This document shows positions 24,391 through 34,102 of a stretch of 64,000 nucleotides of DNA, in pieces. The DNA comes from Clostridium_AI sp964409685 (lineage in GTDB: Bacteria > Bacillota > Clostridia > Lachnospirales > Lachnospiraceae). The stretch lies in assembly GCA_964409685.1 (NCBI GenBank), contig CAYPEJ010000005.1:1-64000 (forward strand), written 5' to 3'. The translations under genes were made by a program, and so were the position numbers. Within the stretch, counting starts at the first letter, position 1, and every line of letters starts with the position of its first letter. Below the pieces are notes generated by a model that saw only the letters and a list, made by a program, of their open reading frames with translations, was not told the DNA's origin and ran no database searches.

Positions 24391-25919
24391 TATGCATCCT
24401 CCCTTCCAGAGGCACCAGCCATCATTAATCCGAGTTCCTCTTTCGTTGTAGTTCTTGCATCGACTACACCTGCAAGCTCTCCACTATGTAATACTGCGAT
24501 TCTATCGCAAAGTTCTAATAGTACATCCAAATCTTCTCCAACACAAAGAACAGCAACACCTTTTTCCTTCTGTTGATTTAAAAGATTGTAAATGGTATAG
24601 GATGAGTGAATATCCAAACCTCTTACGGGATAAGCCACCATTAATACGTCTGGTTCCATCGCAATTTCTCGCCCTACTAAGACTTTCTGAACATTTCCAC
24701 CTGATAAACGTCTAACTGGTGTTTGGATACCTGGCGTCGAAACTTCAAGTTTTCGCACAATACGTTCTGCTAATGCTTTTGGTGCCTTTCGATTGGCTAT
24801 AATACGTGTAGTTTTGTAGCTTCGAAGCATCATATTGTCTGTTAAGTCCATAGAACCAACCAATCCCATTCCTAGACGGTCTTCTGGAACGAAAGATAAT
24901 GCAATTTTCAAATTTTGAATTTCCTCTGCACTCATCTCAGATATTTTTTCTTTGCTTCCTGTTGGTGGGTAATAATAAATCTCTCCGTCAGTTATATTAC
25001 TTAAGCCAGCAATAGCTTCAAGTAATTCTTTCTGACCACTACCTGATACACCCGCGATTCCTAAAATTTCACCACTGTAGGCTTTTAGGGAAATATTTTT
25101 TAAGGTATCAATGCCTTCGTTGTCTTTGCATGTGAGGCCGATGATTTCAATTCGCTTTTTTTGTTCTTTTGTCTCAGTGCGGTCGATATTTAACGATACC
25201 TTCTCACCGACCATCATCTCTGTTAGAGATTCTACGGTTGCGTCTTTTGTCTGGACACAACCTATGTATTTTCCTTTTCGAAGTACTGACACACGGTCGG
25301 AGATTTCTAGTACTTCGTTCAATTTGTGCGTAATGATAATAATGGATTTTCCATCTGCTTTCATATTTCGTAACACTTGAAAGAGTTTTTCTGTTTCTTG
25401 TGGCGTTAGTACTGCAGTTGGTTCATCTAGTATTAAAATGTCTGCCCCTCGATATAACACTTTCATTATCTCAACCGTTTGTTTTTCTGAGACGGACATA
25501 TTGTAGATTTTCTTGGCAGGGTCTAATTCAAATCCATATTTTTGGACTAATTCTGCAATTTCTTTCTCAATTTTGTTCCTATGTAAGCGCATTTTACCTG
25601 GTAGACCTAGAATGATATTTTCTGCGGCTGTTAATATAGGAATCAATTTAAAATGTTGATGAATCATACCAATACCAAGCTCGAAAGAATCTTTAGGAGA
25701 GCGAATTTTTACTTCCTTTCCATGTATGGATATTCGTCCACTGTCTGGATAGTAAATTCCCGCTATCATGTTCATAAGTGTTGTTTTTCCACTACCATTT
25801 TCACCTAGAATGGATAGTATCTCACCTTTTTGTACTGTCAAGTTGACATTATCGTTTGCAATTACATCTCCAAAATGCTTTGACACATTTTCTAATTCAA
25901 TTGCATTTACCGATTTCAC
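24390..25919 (-). CDS. BMP-type nucleoside ABC transporter ATPase (NupO/YufO-like), two ABC domains
   Basis: A 509-residue protein with two fused ABC domains, like sugar and nucleoside import ATPases. Domain 1 has Walker A GENGSGKTT, signature MSVSEKQTVEI and Walker B ILILDEPTAVL. Domain 2 has a degenerate Walker A (GVSGSGQKE), signature LSGGNVQKV and a Walker B with altered residues (LMVAYPVRGLD), so only site 1 is expected to hydrolyse ATP well. The start: an ATG at 25925 lies 1 base after GGGAGG, too close, so the GTG at 25919, 7 bases away, is the better start. It overlaps the next gene by one base. Confidence 0.92.
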   Translation of the reverse strand: MKSVNAIELENVSKHFGDVIANDNVNLTVQKGEILSILGENGSGKTTLMNMIAGIYYPDSGRISIHGKEVKIRSPKDSFELGIGMIHQHFKLIPILTAAENIILGLPGKMRLHRNKIEKEIAELVQKYGFELDPAKKIYNMSVSEKQTVEIMKVLYRGADILILDEPTAVLTPQETEKLFQVLRNMKADGKSIIIITHKLNEVLEISDRVSVLRKGKYIGCVQTKDATVESLTEMMVGEKVSLNIDRTETKEQKKRIEIIGLTCKDNEGIDTLKNISLKAYSGEILGIAGVSGSGQKELLEAIAGLSNITDGEIYYYPPTGSKEKISEMSAEEIQNLKIALSFVPEDRLGMGLVGSMDLTDNMMLRSYKTTRIIANRKAPKALAERIVRKLEVSTPGIQTPVRRLSGGNVQKVLVGREIAMEPDVLMVAYPVRGLDIHSSYTIYNLLNQQKEKGVAVLCVGEDLDVLLELCDRIAVLHSGELAGVVDARTTTKEELGLMMAGASGREDA

Positions 25920-25979
25920 TGTCATTCCTCCCTTATTGTTGTAAGTATGTTATGTAAATGTTCTACAGAAAAGAACCCA

Positions 25980-27236
25980 TTATTTTTCAGTGATACCATC
26001 AATTCTTAATTCGAATGCTGGTGCAGAAATGGCTTCGGATTCATGGAAATATCCATCATATACATATTCAATACCTGCTGCACTCTTCCACGATTCAAGT
26101 GGTGCCCCGTCAACTGTAAATGTACTTGTGTCGAATACATGTAGAGAACCATCTTTAATGGATGCAATTACTTCATCTACTTTTTCTTGTGTTCCTTCGG
26201 CACATGCAGAACCTAATTCCGTAATACCTACTGCTCCATCAGAAAATCCTTTGCACCAGTCTGTTGCGATAGCTTCACCATTTAGATAGTTGCCTATTGC
26301 ATATTTGTAATAACTTCCCCAGTCATTAGTTGGTGAAGTAAGGGCTGTAGTTGGTGCAACGCTTATCATATCTACATTATATCCAACATTTGGTACGCCT
26401 TCTCCTTCACAAACAGAAGGTGCGCCTGTTGTGTCTGCATGTTGACTGATTAAAATACAATCATCTGAAATTAACGCTGTTGCCATCTCACTTTCTTTAG
26501 ATGGGTCTGCCCAGCTATTTGTATATTTTACTTCCATCGTTGCAGATTCTACCACACTTCGAGCACCTAGGTAAAAGGCTGTATAACCAGAAATTACTTC
26601 CGCATAAGGGAATGCTGCAACATAACCAATCTTAGCTTGGTCGGCTGTGATTTTTCCTTCTTCAATCATTTCCTCTATCTTCATACCTGCTACTACACCA
26701 GAAACGTAACGAGCTTCATAGATATTGTCAAAATAGTTATGTACATTTGCTAACCCACTGGCAGCTGCTTGGTATCCTGTTGCATGACAAAATTCTGTTT
26801 CTGGAAAGTCTTGTGCTGCACGAATTAGATAATCTTCATGACCAAAGCTAGTTGCAAATACCATATTACATCCTTGGTCTGCTAAATCCACTGCTGCGTC
26901 GTAGCAAGATTCATCTTCTGGAATGTTTGTTTTCTCAATTACTTGTTCTTTGGATAATCCGTACTCTTCCATCATTTCATCAATGCCAGCCATATGTGCT
27001 GCAGAATATCCTTCATTTTCATCGCCTATGTAAATCACACCAATTTTTAATCCTGATACATCTTTTACATCGCTTTCATTAGAAGCTTGTTCTGTTGCTA
27101 ATGCTGCATCTGTTGCATCTGTTGCTAATGCTGCATCTGCTGCATTGTCATTGTTGCCACCATTTCCACATCCTGTTAACATGGAAACGGTTAAACTCAA
27201 TGCTGCCACCATACCTATAAATTGTTTTTTCTTCAT
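25980..27236 (-). CDS. BMP family nucleoside-binding lipoprotein
   Basis: A 418-residue substrate-binding lipoprotein of the basic membrane protein (BMP/Med/PnrA) family, which captures purine nucleosides outside the cell for the permease pair. The lipobox is MLTGC with lipid-bearing Cys23. A low-complexity linker (Ala/Asp/Thr-rich, containing a duplicated nine-residue unit) follows, and the periplasmic-binding-fold domain starts at about residue 63 with KIGVIYIGDENEGYSAAHMAGI. Late motifs WADPSKESEMATALI and NDWGSYYKYAIGNYLNG are typical of the family. It is the first gene of the operon, 54 bp from the ATPase gene, which usually gives highest expression to the binding protein. Confidence 0.93.
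   Translation of the reverse strand: MKKKQFIGMVAALSLTVSMLTGCGNGGNNDNAADAALATDATDAALATEQASNESDVKDVSGLKIGVIYIGDENEGYSAAHMAGIDEMMEEYGLSKEQVIEKTNIPEDESCYDAAVDLADQGCNMVFATSFGHEDYLIRAAQDFPETEFCHATGYQAAASGLANVHNYFDNIYEARYVSGVVAGMKIEEMIEEGKITADQAKIGYVAAFPYAEVISGYTAFYLGARSVVESATMEVKYTNSWADPSKESEMATALISDDCILISQHADTTGAPSVCEGEGVPNVGYNVDMISVAPTTALTSPTNDWGSYYKYAIGNYLNGEAIATDWCKGFSDGAVGITELGSACAEGTQEKVDEVIASIKDGSLHVFDTSTFTVDGAPLESWKSAAGIEYVYDGYFHESEAISAPAFELRIDGITEK
27092..27145. repeat. 27-bp tandem duplication in the linker of the BMP lipoprotein gene
   Basis: Two adjacent 27-bp units (27092-27118 and 27119-27145) differ at one base. They encode the duplicated Ala/Asp/Thr-rich linker after the lipobox. 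Confidence 0.9.
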
Positions 27237-27291
27237 TTTACTTTCCCTCCTGCGAATAAATAAGTATACCTAACATAGATAATAAAATTTC

Positions 27292-27353
27292 GTAACCATA
27301 ATAAAGGAGTTATGGAATATTACTCCACAACTCCTTTGTTTACCATATGTTAC
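27292..27353 (-). promoter_or_regulatory. Structured leader of the nucleoside transporter operon
   Basis: The leader of about 117 nt contains a long hairpin (AAAGGAGTT at 27303-27311 with AACTCCTTT at 27329-27337, with an inner stem) inside a short outer helix (27292-27296 with 27349-27353). It does not match the purine riboswitch consensus. It may be a regulatory RNA element or a 5' stabiliser; alternatively the main hairpin could serve as the terminator of the chemoreceptor gene upstream. Confidence 0.4.
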
Positions 27354-27359
27354 CGCTCC

Positions 27360-27389
27360 ATTGTAGATCAGGCTATTTCATTTTGTCAA
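27360..27389 (-). promoter_or_regulatory. Sigma-A promoter of the nucleoside transporter operon
   Basis: A perfect -35 TTGACA (27384-27389) and a -10 TACAAT (27360-27365) on the minus strand are spaced by 18 bp. Confidence 0.75.
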
Positions 27390-27426
27390 TACAAAATTTG
27401 GTCACTAAACTTTCAATTAGCTTATC

Positions 27427-29169
27427 TTAAACCTTAAAGAAACTTAGTATTTCATTTAAGTCGGCGATTAGTAATTCATTTTTCTGAACCTTTTCTTTCA
27501 TATTTTTAGACATTTCATTCAGGGAATATGCAATATTCGATACACTAGAGGCGTCTCCTGTCATTGCATTCATAGCATCTGCGATATTTTTTACTGCTTG
27601 GGAAACGTTTGAGAATTTACCTTGTAATTCAACAGAATTTTGATAGAAAGAATCCATGACTTCTTGGAAATTAGATGCATCAAGTTCATATTGTTCTGTA
27701 TTTTTCACTACTTGTTCTAATTCAGACAACATGTTATTGCGCATGTAATCCATAAGAGATTCTGCTAATTTTGCTAATCCATCTACTGCTTGGATGATTT
27801 CCTCGCTTGCAGAACTGATTTTGGAGGCTGTGTCTGATGAGTTTGCTGCTAACGTACTGATTTCACTTGCAACAACTGCAAACCCTTTTCCATGTTCACC
27901 TGCTCTTGCCGCCTCGATGGAAGCATTTAAGGAAAGCAAATTGGTCTGAGCAGCGATATCAATAATACTTTCTGTTAATTCTGTTACTTGATGAACAGAT
28001 TTGGATTGGGCTATTTTTTCTTTTAATACTTGTGTATACTTTTGAATTAATTCAGCAGTTTCTTTTTGAGATTGTACGGAAGCTTGTCTTGTTGTGTGAG
28101 CACGCTTTTGAATCATATGGGCTTCTTTGGACTGCTTTTCAGAATTGGAACATACATTTTCTAGGTAACTATACATGTAGGAAACTGTATCATTTACTGA
28201 ATCCATAGACGTTTGAATTTCTTCCATAGAAGACAATAGTGTTTTCATGGCATCTGAGATTTCATGTACACGCTCAGAACTGTAATTGAAGTATCCGTTT
28301 GTTTCGTCATTTCCATCTACAATAGCGTCATTGGTTGTATGGACAGATTGAATTGTGGAACGTATTTTACGAATAAATTCGTTAATATTCGTTGCTAGTT
28401 CACCCAATTCGTCATTTGTAGTAACTTCTAGCTCATTTGTAAGGTCACCATCTGAGTTTGCAAGATTTTTCACTTTTTCACTCATCAAATCAAAGTTCGT
28501 CTTTAAATTTTTAATAACGAACAAGTTTAGGATAATACTTCCTATCATGCACACAAAACAAATTCCTACAATTTTTAATGCGAGTAATGTGAGCTTTGTT
28601 TTAATCATTCCTGCGTCTAAATCCACACCGCTGATTCCCACAATATTATTTTGTGCATCATAAATTGGAGCATACCCGCATAAGTACACGCCCCATTCGT
28701 CACGGGTAAATGTGTCATCTGCTGTGACATTTCCAGCAAATGCTTGTTCTATCTTTTCATTTGTATCGTATTCTAATCCAATGAGTTCTTCACCTTCTGC
28801 TACGTCACTGGATAATACAAATTCAAGTTTTCCATCCTCGTTTTTTCTTAATGTATAAGCATACACAATGCCCTCTGTGGAAGAGAATGTGTGTAAAAAT
28901 GTGTGATATGCTTGATAATGTTCACTTTCTTCTTGACCTGCTTGAAAAGAAACTTGATCTTGGGGATTTACATTACTGGAAACGATTTGTGCAAGACGCT
29001 TTGCATCTTCTTGAAATGTGTGAAATAAGCTTTCATGATTGCCTTGATAAGACATGATTCCAATAGACATGCAGACAATGGTACAAATGATTGTGTTTAG
29101 TATTAGTACCTGCTGAGTAATTTTAAGATTTCTTTTATTCAATTTGCTAAACCTTTCTAAAATATGCAT
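27427..29169 (-). CDS. Methyl-accepting chemotaxis protein
   Basis: A transmembrane chemoreceptor of about 580 residues. It has a first membrane helix near residues 20-40, an extracellular sensor of about 160 residues with Cache-like features (GIVYAYTLRK, YAPIYDAQNNIVGISGVDLDAG), a second helix, a HAMP domain (MSEKVKNLANSDGDL), then the cytoplasmic signalling coiled coil with the conserved hairpin tip EAARAGEHGKGFAVVASE. There is no C-terminal CheR pentapeptide. No chemotaxis or flagellar genes are adjacent; a type IV pilus operon lies 1.3 kb downstream. The start is uncertain: the ATG at 29169 lacks a clear ribosome site and a TTG about nine codons later follows AGAAAGG. Confidence 0.9.
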   Translation of the reverse strand: MHILERFSKLNKRNLKITQQVLILNTIICTIVCMSIGIMSYQGNHESLFHTFQEDAKRLAQIVSSNVNPQDQVSFQAGQEESEHYQAYHTFLHTFSSTEGIVYAYTLRKNEDGKLEFVLSSDVAEGEELIGLEYDTNEKIEQAFAGNVTADDTFTRDEWGVYLCGYAPIYDAQNNIVGISGVDLDAGMIKTKLTLLALKIVGICFVCMIGSIILNLFVIKNLKTNFDLMSEKVKNLANSDGDLTNELEVTTNDELGELATNINEFIRKIRSTIQSVHTTNDAIVDGNDETNGYFNYSSERVHEISDAMKTLLSSMEEIQTSMDSVNDTVSYMYSYLENVCSNSEKQSKEAHMIQKRAHTTRQASVQSQKETAELIQKYTQVLKEKIAQSKSVHQVTELTESIIDIAAQTNLLSLNASIEAARAGEHGKGFAVVASEISTLAANSSDTASKISSASEEIIQAVDGLAKLAESLMDYMRNNMLSELEQVVKNTEQYELDASNFQEVMDSFYQNSVELQGKFSNVSQAVKNIADAMNAMTGDASSVSNIAYSLNEMSKNMKEKVQKNELLIADLNEILSFFKV

Positions 29170-29242
29170 TATTGTAATGTTGATATCGGCATATCTGAAT
29201 AGAATATTACACAGATTTTGCATTTTACAGTAATTAACAAAA

Positions 29243-29268
29243 GCAGCAGGCAAATAAATCGCCTGCCG
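29243..29268 (-). terminator. Terminator of the alpha/beta hydrolase gene
   Basis: GCAGGC (29246-29251) pairs with GCCTGC (29261-29266), and the minus-strand transcript continues TGCTTTTG, 6 bp past the hydrolase stop. Confidence 0.75.
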
Positions 29269-29273
29269 TCTTC

Positions 29274-30407
29274 TTAGTTTTGGGAACTGCTATTACAAAA
29301 ACCAAATATATTTTTCAAAAAGTCTGCCAAGATCACATCTGTTTCTCCATATACTTCATGTTTCGCATCTTCGTATCGAATCATGGAACAGTTTGGAGCG
29401 TTCTTTACAAATGTATTTTGACCTTCTGGACATACGAGTGAATCTTGACCGCCCTGGAATAAAAGCACAGGAACCTGAATCTTACTTGCTTCGGATTTGG
29501 AAATTGCTTTTTTAATTGCATTGTAGGATTCACTTAACCAGCGGAAAGAACCATCTCCCATCTGTGTTACTTCCTCGTCAATTCTTGTTTGCCATGCTCT
29601 CTTGTAACGAGCTTCACTTGTTGTATAGGCTTCTTCATAAGAATAGATATCTGTGTATGGGCCTTTTCCTAAGATATACTCATCGGCATACTTTGTTTTA
29701 GATGCTACGTGTGCAATCATCTTTGCTAAGAAAGATGGCACATTTCCAGAATCAATGTCTAACATCGGCGCACATAATACGGCGGCATCGAAGTAGTCAG
29801 TATAGGTTTCTAGAAAACGAGCACTAATGCAACCCCCCATAGAATGACCGAATAAGTACATCCTATCCTCTTCTGCTTCTGGAAGCACGATGGTATCAAT
29901 AAAGTTCTTTAGGTCTTCTACATAGTAGTCAAAGGATTCGATATTCACCTGTGTTTCATCCATTCCTAAACGTCCTGAACGGCTATGTCCTCTATGTTCC
30001 ATGGCAAATACAGAGTATCCCATATTCATGAAATAATAGATCATCTCGTCATACTTTTCTAAACTTTCACCTAACCCATGAACAAGTACAATCGTACCTT
30101 TTCTGTCTTCTTTGATATACGCCTCGTAGTATAATGAAGTATTTTCTAATCCATCAAGATATCCTGTTTGTTTATATTGCTCAAGAAATGGCAATACGAT
30201 TTGGTCCATGTCCTCATCATAGTTTTCTTCTGAAATATAAATGGAATCTAATGTTTGTTGTTCTTCTGCACTTAGTTCAAAGGTTTTCATATAATTTGCC
30301 ACATCGTTGTTGGATTTCTTAATGTAACCATATGCAAAAATACTTACCAACATAAGTACTGCTGCAATAATAAGTGAACGAATCCGTATTTTTTTGTTTG
30401 CTTTCAT
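29274..30407 (-). CDS. Membrane-anchored alpha/beta hydrolase (lysophospholipase / monoacylglycerol lipase-like)
   Basis: A 377-residue serine hydrolase of the monoacylglycerol lipase-like group. One N-terminal hydrophobic segment (about 9-28) acts as signal anchor, placing the enzyme outside the membrane. Family motifs are IVLVHGLGESLEKYDE (oxyanion hole), the box MEHRGHSRSGR, the nucleophile elbow FGHSMGGC, the acid in FQGGQDSLVCPE and the histidine in YEDAKHEVYGE. All three catalytic residues are present. It likely hydrolyses lysophospholipids or acylglycerols. GGAGG is present 6 bases before the ATG, and a promoter lies upstream. Confidence 0.88.
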   Translation of the reverse strand: MKANKKIRIRSLIIAAVLMLVSIFAYGYIKKSNNDVANYMKTFELSAEEQQTLDSIYISEENYDEDMDQIVLPFLEQYKQTGYLDGLENTSLYYEAYIKEDRKGTIVLVHGLGESLEKYDEMIYYFMNMGYSVFAMEHRGHSRSGRLGMDETQVNIESFDYYVEDLKNFIDTIVLPEAEEDRMYLFGHSMGGCISARFLETYTDYFDAAVLCAPMLDIDSGNVPSFLAKMIAHVASKTKYADEYILGKGPYTDIYSYEEAYTTSEARYKRAWQTRIDEEVTQMGDGSFRWLSESYNAIKKAISKSEASKIQVPVLLFQGGQDSLVCPEGQNTFVKNAPNCSMIRYEDAKHEVYGETDVILADFLKNIFGFCNSSSQN

Positions 30408-30436
30408 TTGTATCCTCCTCTTACTGTCAAAGTAGC

Positions 30437-30465
30437 ATTTTAACTCATTTCAGGAAAAACAACAA
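30437..30465 (-). promoter_or_regulatory. Promoter of the alpha/beta hydrolase gene
   Basis: TTGTTG (30460-30465) and TAAAAT (30437-30442) on the minus strand are 17 bp apart, just downstream of the pilus operon. Confidence 0.55.
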
Positions 30466-30533
30466 TAAAAAGTTATATTTTCCATATACACCATGTGTTG
30501 TTAGTGCATGTACCTATCAATCCACATATAATT

Positions 30534-33500
30534 TTAGTCTAAGTCAAACATGGAACGACGGATTGCTTTAATGAGTACAAAGTCCGTAGTCGTTTTCCCT
30601 GCTTCGTTGGCAGTTGCTTCCATTACAATGTTCTCGTTGGCACCATTGGCAAGGAAGGAATACGGGTATAGAAAAGAATATTCGGTATCTTGTGCTACTT
30701 GGAATACATCTGTTCCACTTCCATCACTGGAAGTCTCAAATGTACTTCCAGAGCGTGTCATGGTTAGAGCATCCGAGACAATATTTCCATCGGCATCGGC
30801 TTGATAAAAACGAATCTCAACGGTTGGATTGTTCATACCCACTACCGATAAGTGAAATTGTACTTCTTTTGAACCACTAATATCTTCCTCATCAAAATCA
30901 AAATCTCCATACAAAATATATTGCTTTCCGTATTCATAATCACTTAGTTGATGAAGATTGGTTACCTCTAAATTGACGGAACGTTCTAAGCCAAATGAAG
31001 AAATAATGGTGTTGATAAACAGCTCCACTTCTGTCTCATTGTTCAGACTACTTCCATTTCCACTAAAAGACTCTCTGGTAATGCCAGAATAAAATACGGT
31101 GTCATTTCGCCATAGATAGTAATTGTTGCGGATATCATTTGGCGATACACTGTAGTTTAACTCATTTGGTCCATCTGATAAGCAGAAATAACCAACTCCA
31201 GTTTGCACTGGTAAACCGTTTTGATCGGCATCTACTTGATATACGCCACTTTTTGTGGAAAAGCCACTGGCATCTACTTTGATAACATAGGGATATCTTG
31301 TAATTTTCGCGTCGTTAATTCGTTTTACATAATCCGTTACAGGAATGTCATTTTCTAGTCCTGAGAAGTACTTGTCGTTACTGTATTTATTTAAGACATT
31401 GTAGGTAAATGCCATCTCGGCTGCGTTGACCGTAGTGGAACCACTGGAATAGGCGCGGTATCGGTCCATTCCTAATAGGGTTCGAATCCGATGATTGATA
31501 TTAGTTCCCCAATGGTCTGGGTCGGTTGCATCATTAAAATACGTGAGAGCATCTTGTGTGAAAATGATGCCTTTCCCTTTAGTTGCAGCTATGGAAAGTT
31601 TATTTAGTAAGGTATCGGCATCTATTAGTTTCTTGTTCGGGTTTACAAATCCAACGATAATTACATCATAATTTAGTACGTTTAGTTCAGAGCTATCAAA
31701 ATTGAATAAATCCTTTGCTGTCACTTGTATGGTAAAGTTACTTGATACAATTGAACTATTGGCTTTCGCGCGGAAGGAACATGCTTCATTGGAACTAGAT
31801 GTAAAATCCATCTCTGGATAGGAAGTCAAATCTGATAACTGAAGTACTTTAACAACTTTACTTGCGTGATTGCATTTCAAATGTCCTGTTAGATTCGTTC
31901 GGATTCCTGTTATAGAACCTCCATTTAATTTGACAACTTCTAACTTCCAATGAATGGTACCTAACATGGCTGTTGCTGGTATGGTAGCACCACTTACATT
32001 TACTTTTTCGGTTCCTTGGAAGGTTGCTTGCCAGATAGGAAGCTCATAATTTGAATCTAAGGAATAGCTTCCGCCATTGTAGTTCCATCGATTAAAGATT
32101 CCGTTAGAATCTTGGTCTACATATAGGTAGGCACGATACGTACCTGTACCGTATTTTGTATTGAATTCAAGATTATTTAAACCTCCTTGCCCAACTGAGA
32201 CGGTAGTTCCTTCTTCGTATTCTTCGATACCACTTCCTAATGTATGGAATAGTTCGGGTTTTCCTAAGTCTATGTCATTGGCATCTAAATATCCGTTAGT
32301 GGAACCGCCGCTTATGGTTGTGGCATTCACAACTTGATACATATTTGTAGCATGGTTATGGACAAATTGATACATATTTGTGTCAGGTGAGGTACGACTT
32401 GCATCGTTTAACACAGATTCATAGGCCACTGGAAAACCTGCGTCCATAAAGTCTTCTACCTTTTCCATCATTAAATTGGAAATATCGTTACCAGAGTATA
32501 GAAAATTAGAACCTGTTATATTTTCTCCTTGAGCGGCTTTCAGGGTACTGCTTGCTGCCATTATGCCTGAGTAATAGTATTGATTTCCGAGCATACGATT
32601 CACGTTGTTGCCAAAGTAAATCATGTCGAATTCGCTGTTTAAATCGGCTATAATTCCCACAAATTCACTCATTGTCATCTGGGTAATTTGTATTTTTACA
32701 CGAGTTCGTTTTGGAATCCATTTGCTTATCTTACTGGTGTCTAAAGAAAATTTATTATCGGGTTGGATTTCCAATAGATGGAAAGTCGGTTTTAAGGAAT
32801 TTCGGATGTTAATGGCAATGTCACGAGTGTTGTTATTAACGTCTTTACACCAATCTTCCTCATCCGTTATGGTAACTTTTCCTGCGTAAGTATCACCACT
32901 TCCTAGTTTACTAAGCACAGAACATTCTTGACCAGAACCGTGAGCTAATGCACAAGTGGTGGTATAGGTATAGTCCCCAACAAAATCGTTATCTACTGCA
33001 CTACTAAATGCATTTTGTATGGTGGCAACTAAGTGATCAAGTTCTGAATTGGTTGCTGTGGGAAGCAGATATTTTATCATGGATTTAATATTCCAGAAGC
33101 TCCAAGACTGCTCATGTTCTGCTACAAATAACTCATAGTAAATGTCACTTTTGGACTTTACACCTAGGGTGTCTAACATCTCTGCTATAGTAATGGCATA
33201 GCCTAATTTTTGATTATTTGTAGTTCCACTAGCTTCTTCCTTCGCTGTGTAACCTGAAAAGGTTAGTGGCATCTGGTCAATTACCGCATAATAAAATAAT
33301 TTTGCTACTACTTCTAACGTTAGATCCGTGGCTACGTTTCCATTACCTGAAAACTCTGGCAATGTACCTGTAGTGGAGTATTTCGTCATGGATGGGTTCA
33401 TAAGTGCTTCATAACTGTAGGTTTCATAAAGTTTCATAAGTCTTGTGAAATAGACATTTCCACTTCCATTGTAAAAGTTGTTATGGATGTAAATGTAGTC

Positions 33501-34079
33501 TGCTTGTTCTATTAGACTTGGATTTTTATTCAAGGCTTCGGCTTCTACTACAAGTACGTCAACGGATTTATTTTCAATAAAACTCTGTACTTGGGCATTG
33601 GTAAGTTCAAGACCTTCTTTTAAAGTACTGGTGATGAATAGATTCTTGTTTGTTAGATATCCTTCGGAGTCAGTTCCTACCCATTCTAAGATCTCCGTGC
33701 TTGTATGTAAAACTTGAAATAAGTCATTGTTAAAATCTTGTTTGGAAATCTTAGTAATATCAACTGGTTCTTCCCCTGCGATTCCGTATCCGATCTCTGC
33801 CATTCCTCGGTATGGTACAATTTCGAGAATTTTGAACTTTGCAGATGTACGAAATGTCGGTGCTTCTCCTGGTAAATAAATTTTATCGGCTTCGTAGTCA
33901 CTTGCTATCTTCGTTGTAATATTCTTTGTAGTTTGGCGAATGGTCAAAAGACTACCATTTTGCATGGCAAGTGTTGTGATTACGGTTAATAAAACCATGG
34001 CTACTATAAGCAAAATAGAAATCCCTATATATATCCGCTTTCGATTCTGTTTCCAATTATATTTCATTTTGTCTACCAT
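30534..34079 (-). CDS. Large membrane-anchored protein at the end of the pilus operon (DUF5057-like)
   Basis: A protein of about 1,181 residues with a short cytosolic N terminus, one membrane helix (about 15-37) and a very long extracellular part. The start of the outer domain (FKILEIVPYRGMAEIGYGI) resembles what is annotated as DUF5057 in clostridia; that name is recalled, not searched. A region near 790-830 (NYDVIIVGFVNPNKKL, KGKGIIFTQDALTYF) resembles a Rossmann-like or GATase-like fold seen in some surface proteins. Cysteines are few and no LPXTG is present. It is co-directional and 23 bp after a minor pilin gene. GGAGAGG favours the ATG at 34079. A role in pilus anchoring or adhesion is inference from position only. 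Confidence 0.7.
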   Translation of the reverse strand: MVDKMKYNWKQNRKRIYIGISILLIVAMVLLTVITTLAMQNGSLLTIRQTTKNITTKIASDYEADKIYLPGEAPTFRTSAKFKILEIVPYRGMAEIGYGIAGEEPVDITKISKQDFNNDLFQVLHTSTEILEWVGTDSEGYLTNKNLFITSTLKEGLELTNAQVQSFIENKSVDVLVVEAEALNKNPSLIEQADYIYIHNNFYNGSGNVYFTRLMKLYETYSYEALMNPSMTKYSTTGTLPEFSGNGNVATDLTLEVVAKLFYYAVIDQMPLTFSGYTAKEEASGTTNNQKLGYAITIAEMLDTLGVKSKSDIYYELFVAEHEQSWSFWNIKSMIKYLLPTATNSELDHLVATIQNAFSSAVDNDFVGDYTYTTTCALAHGSGQECSVLSKLGSGDTYAGKVTITDEEDWCKDVNNNTRDIAINIRNSLKPTFHLLEIQPDNKFSLDTSKISKWIPKRTRVKIQITQMTMSEFVGIIADLNSEFDMIYFGNNVNRMLGNQYYYSGIMAASSTLKAAQGENITGSNFLYSGNDISNLMMEKVEDFMDAGFPVAYESVLNDASRTSPDTNMYQFVHNHATNMYQVVNATTISGGSTNGYLDANDIDLGKPELFHTLGSGIEEYEEGTTVSVGQGGLNNLEFNTKYGTGTYRAYLYVDQDSNGIFNRWNYNGGSYSLDSNYELPIWQATFQGTEKVNVSGATIPATAMLGTIHWKLEVVKLNGGSITGIRTNLTGHLKCNHASKVVKVLQLSDLTSYPEMDFTSSSNEACSFRAKANSSIVSSNFTIQVTAKDLFNFDSSELNVLNYDVIIVGFVNPNKKLIDADTLLNKLSIAATKGKGIIFTQDALTYFNDATDPDHWGTNINHRIRTLLGMDRYRAYSSGSTTVNAAEMAFTYNVLNKYSNDKYFSGLENDIPVTDYVKRINDAKITRYPYVIKVDASGFSTKSGVYQVDADQNGLPVQTGVGYFCLSDGPNELNYSVSPNDIRNNYYLWRNDTVFYSGITRESFSGNGSSLNNETEVELFINTIISSFGLERSVNLEVTNLHQLSDYEYGKQYILYGDFDFDEEDISGSKEVQFHLSVVGMNNPTVEIRFYQADADGNIVSDALTMTRSGSTFETSSDGSGTDVFQVAQDTEYSFLYPYSFLANGANENIVMEATANEAGKTTTDFVLIKAIRRSMFDLD

Positions 34080-34102
34080 ATTCACCCTCTCCTAAAATGC
34101 TG

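Noticed and set aside
27237..27426. A purine riboswitch in front of the nucleoside importer operon
   Set aside because: The hairpin does not show the conserved loop sequences of the three-way junction.
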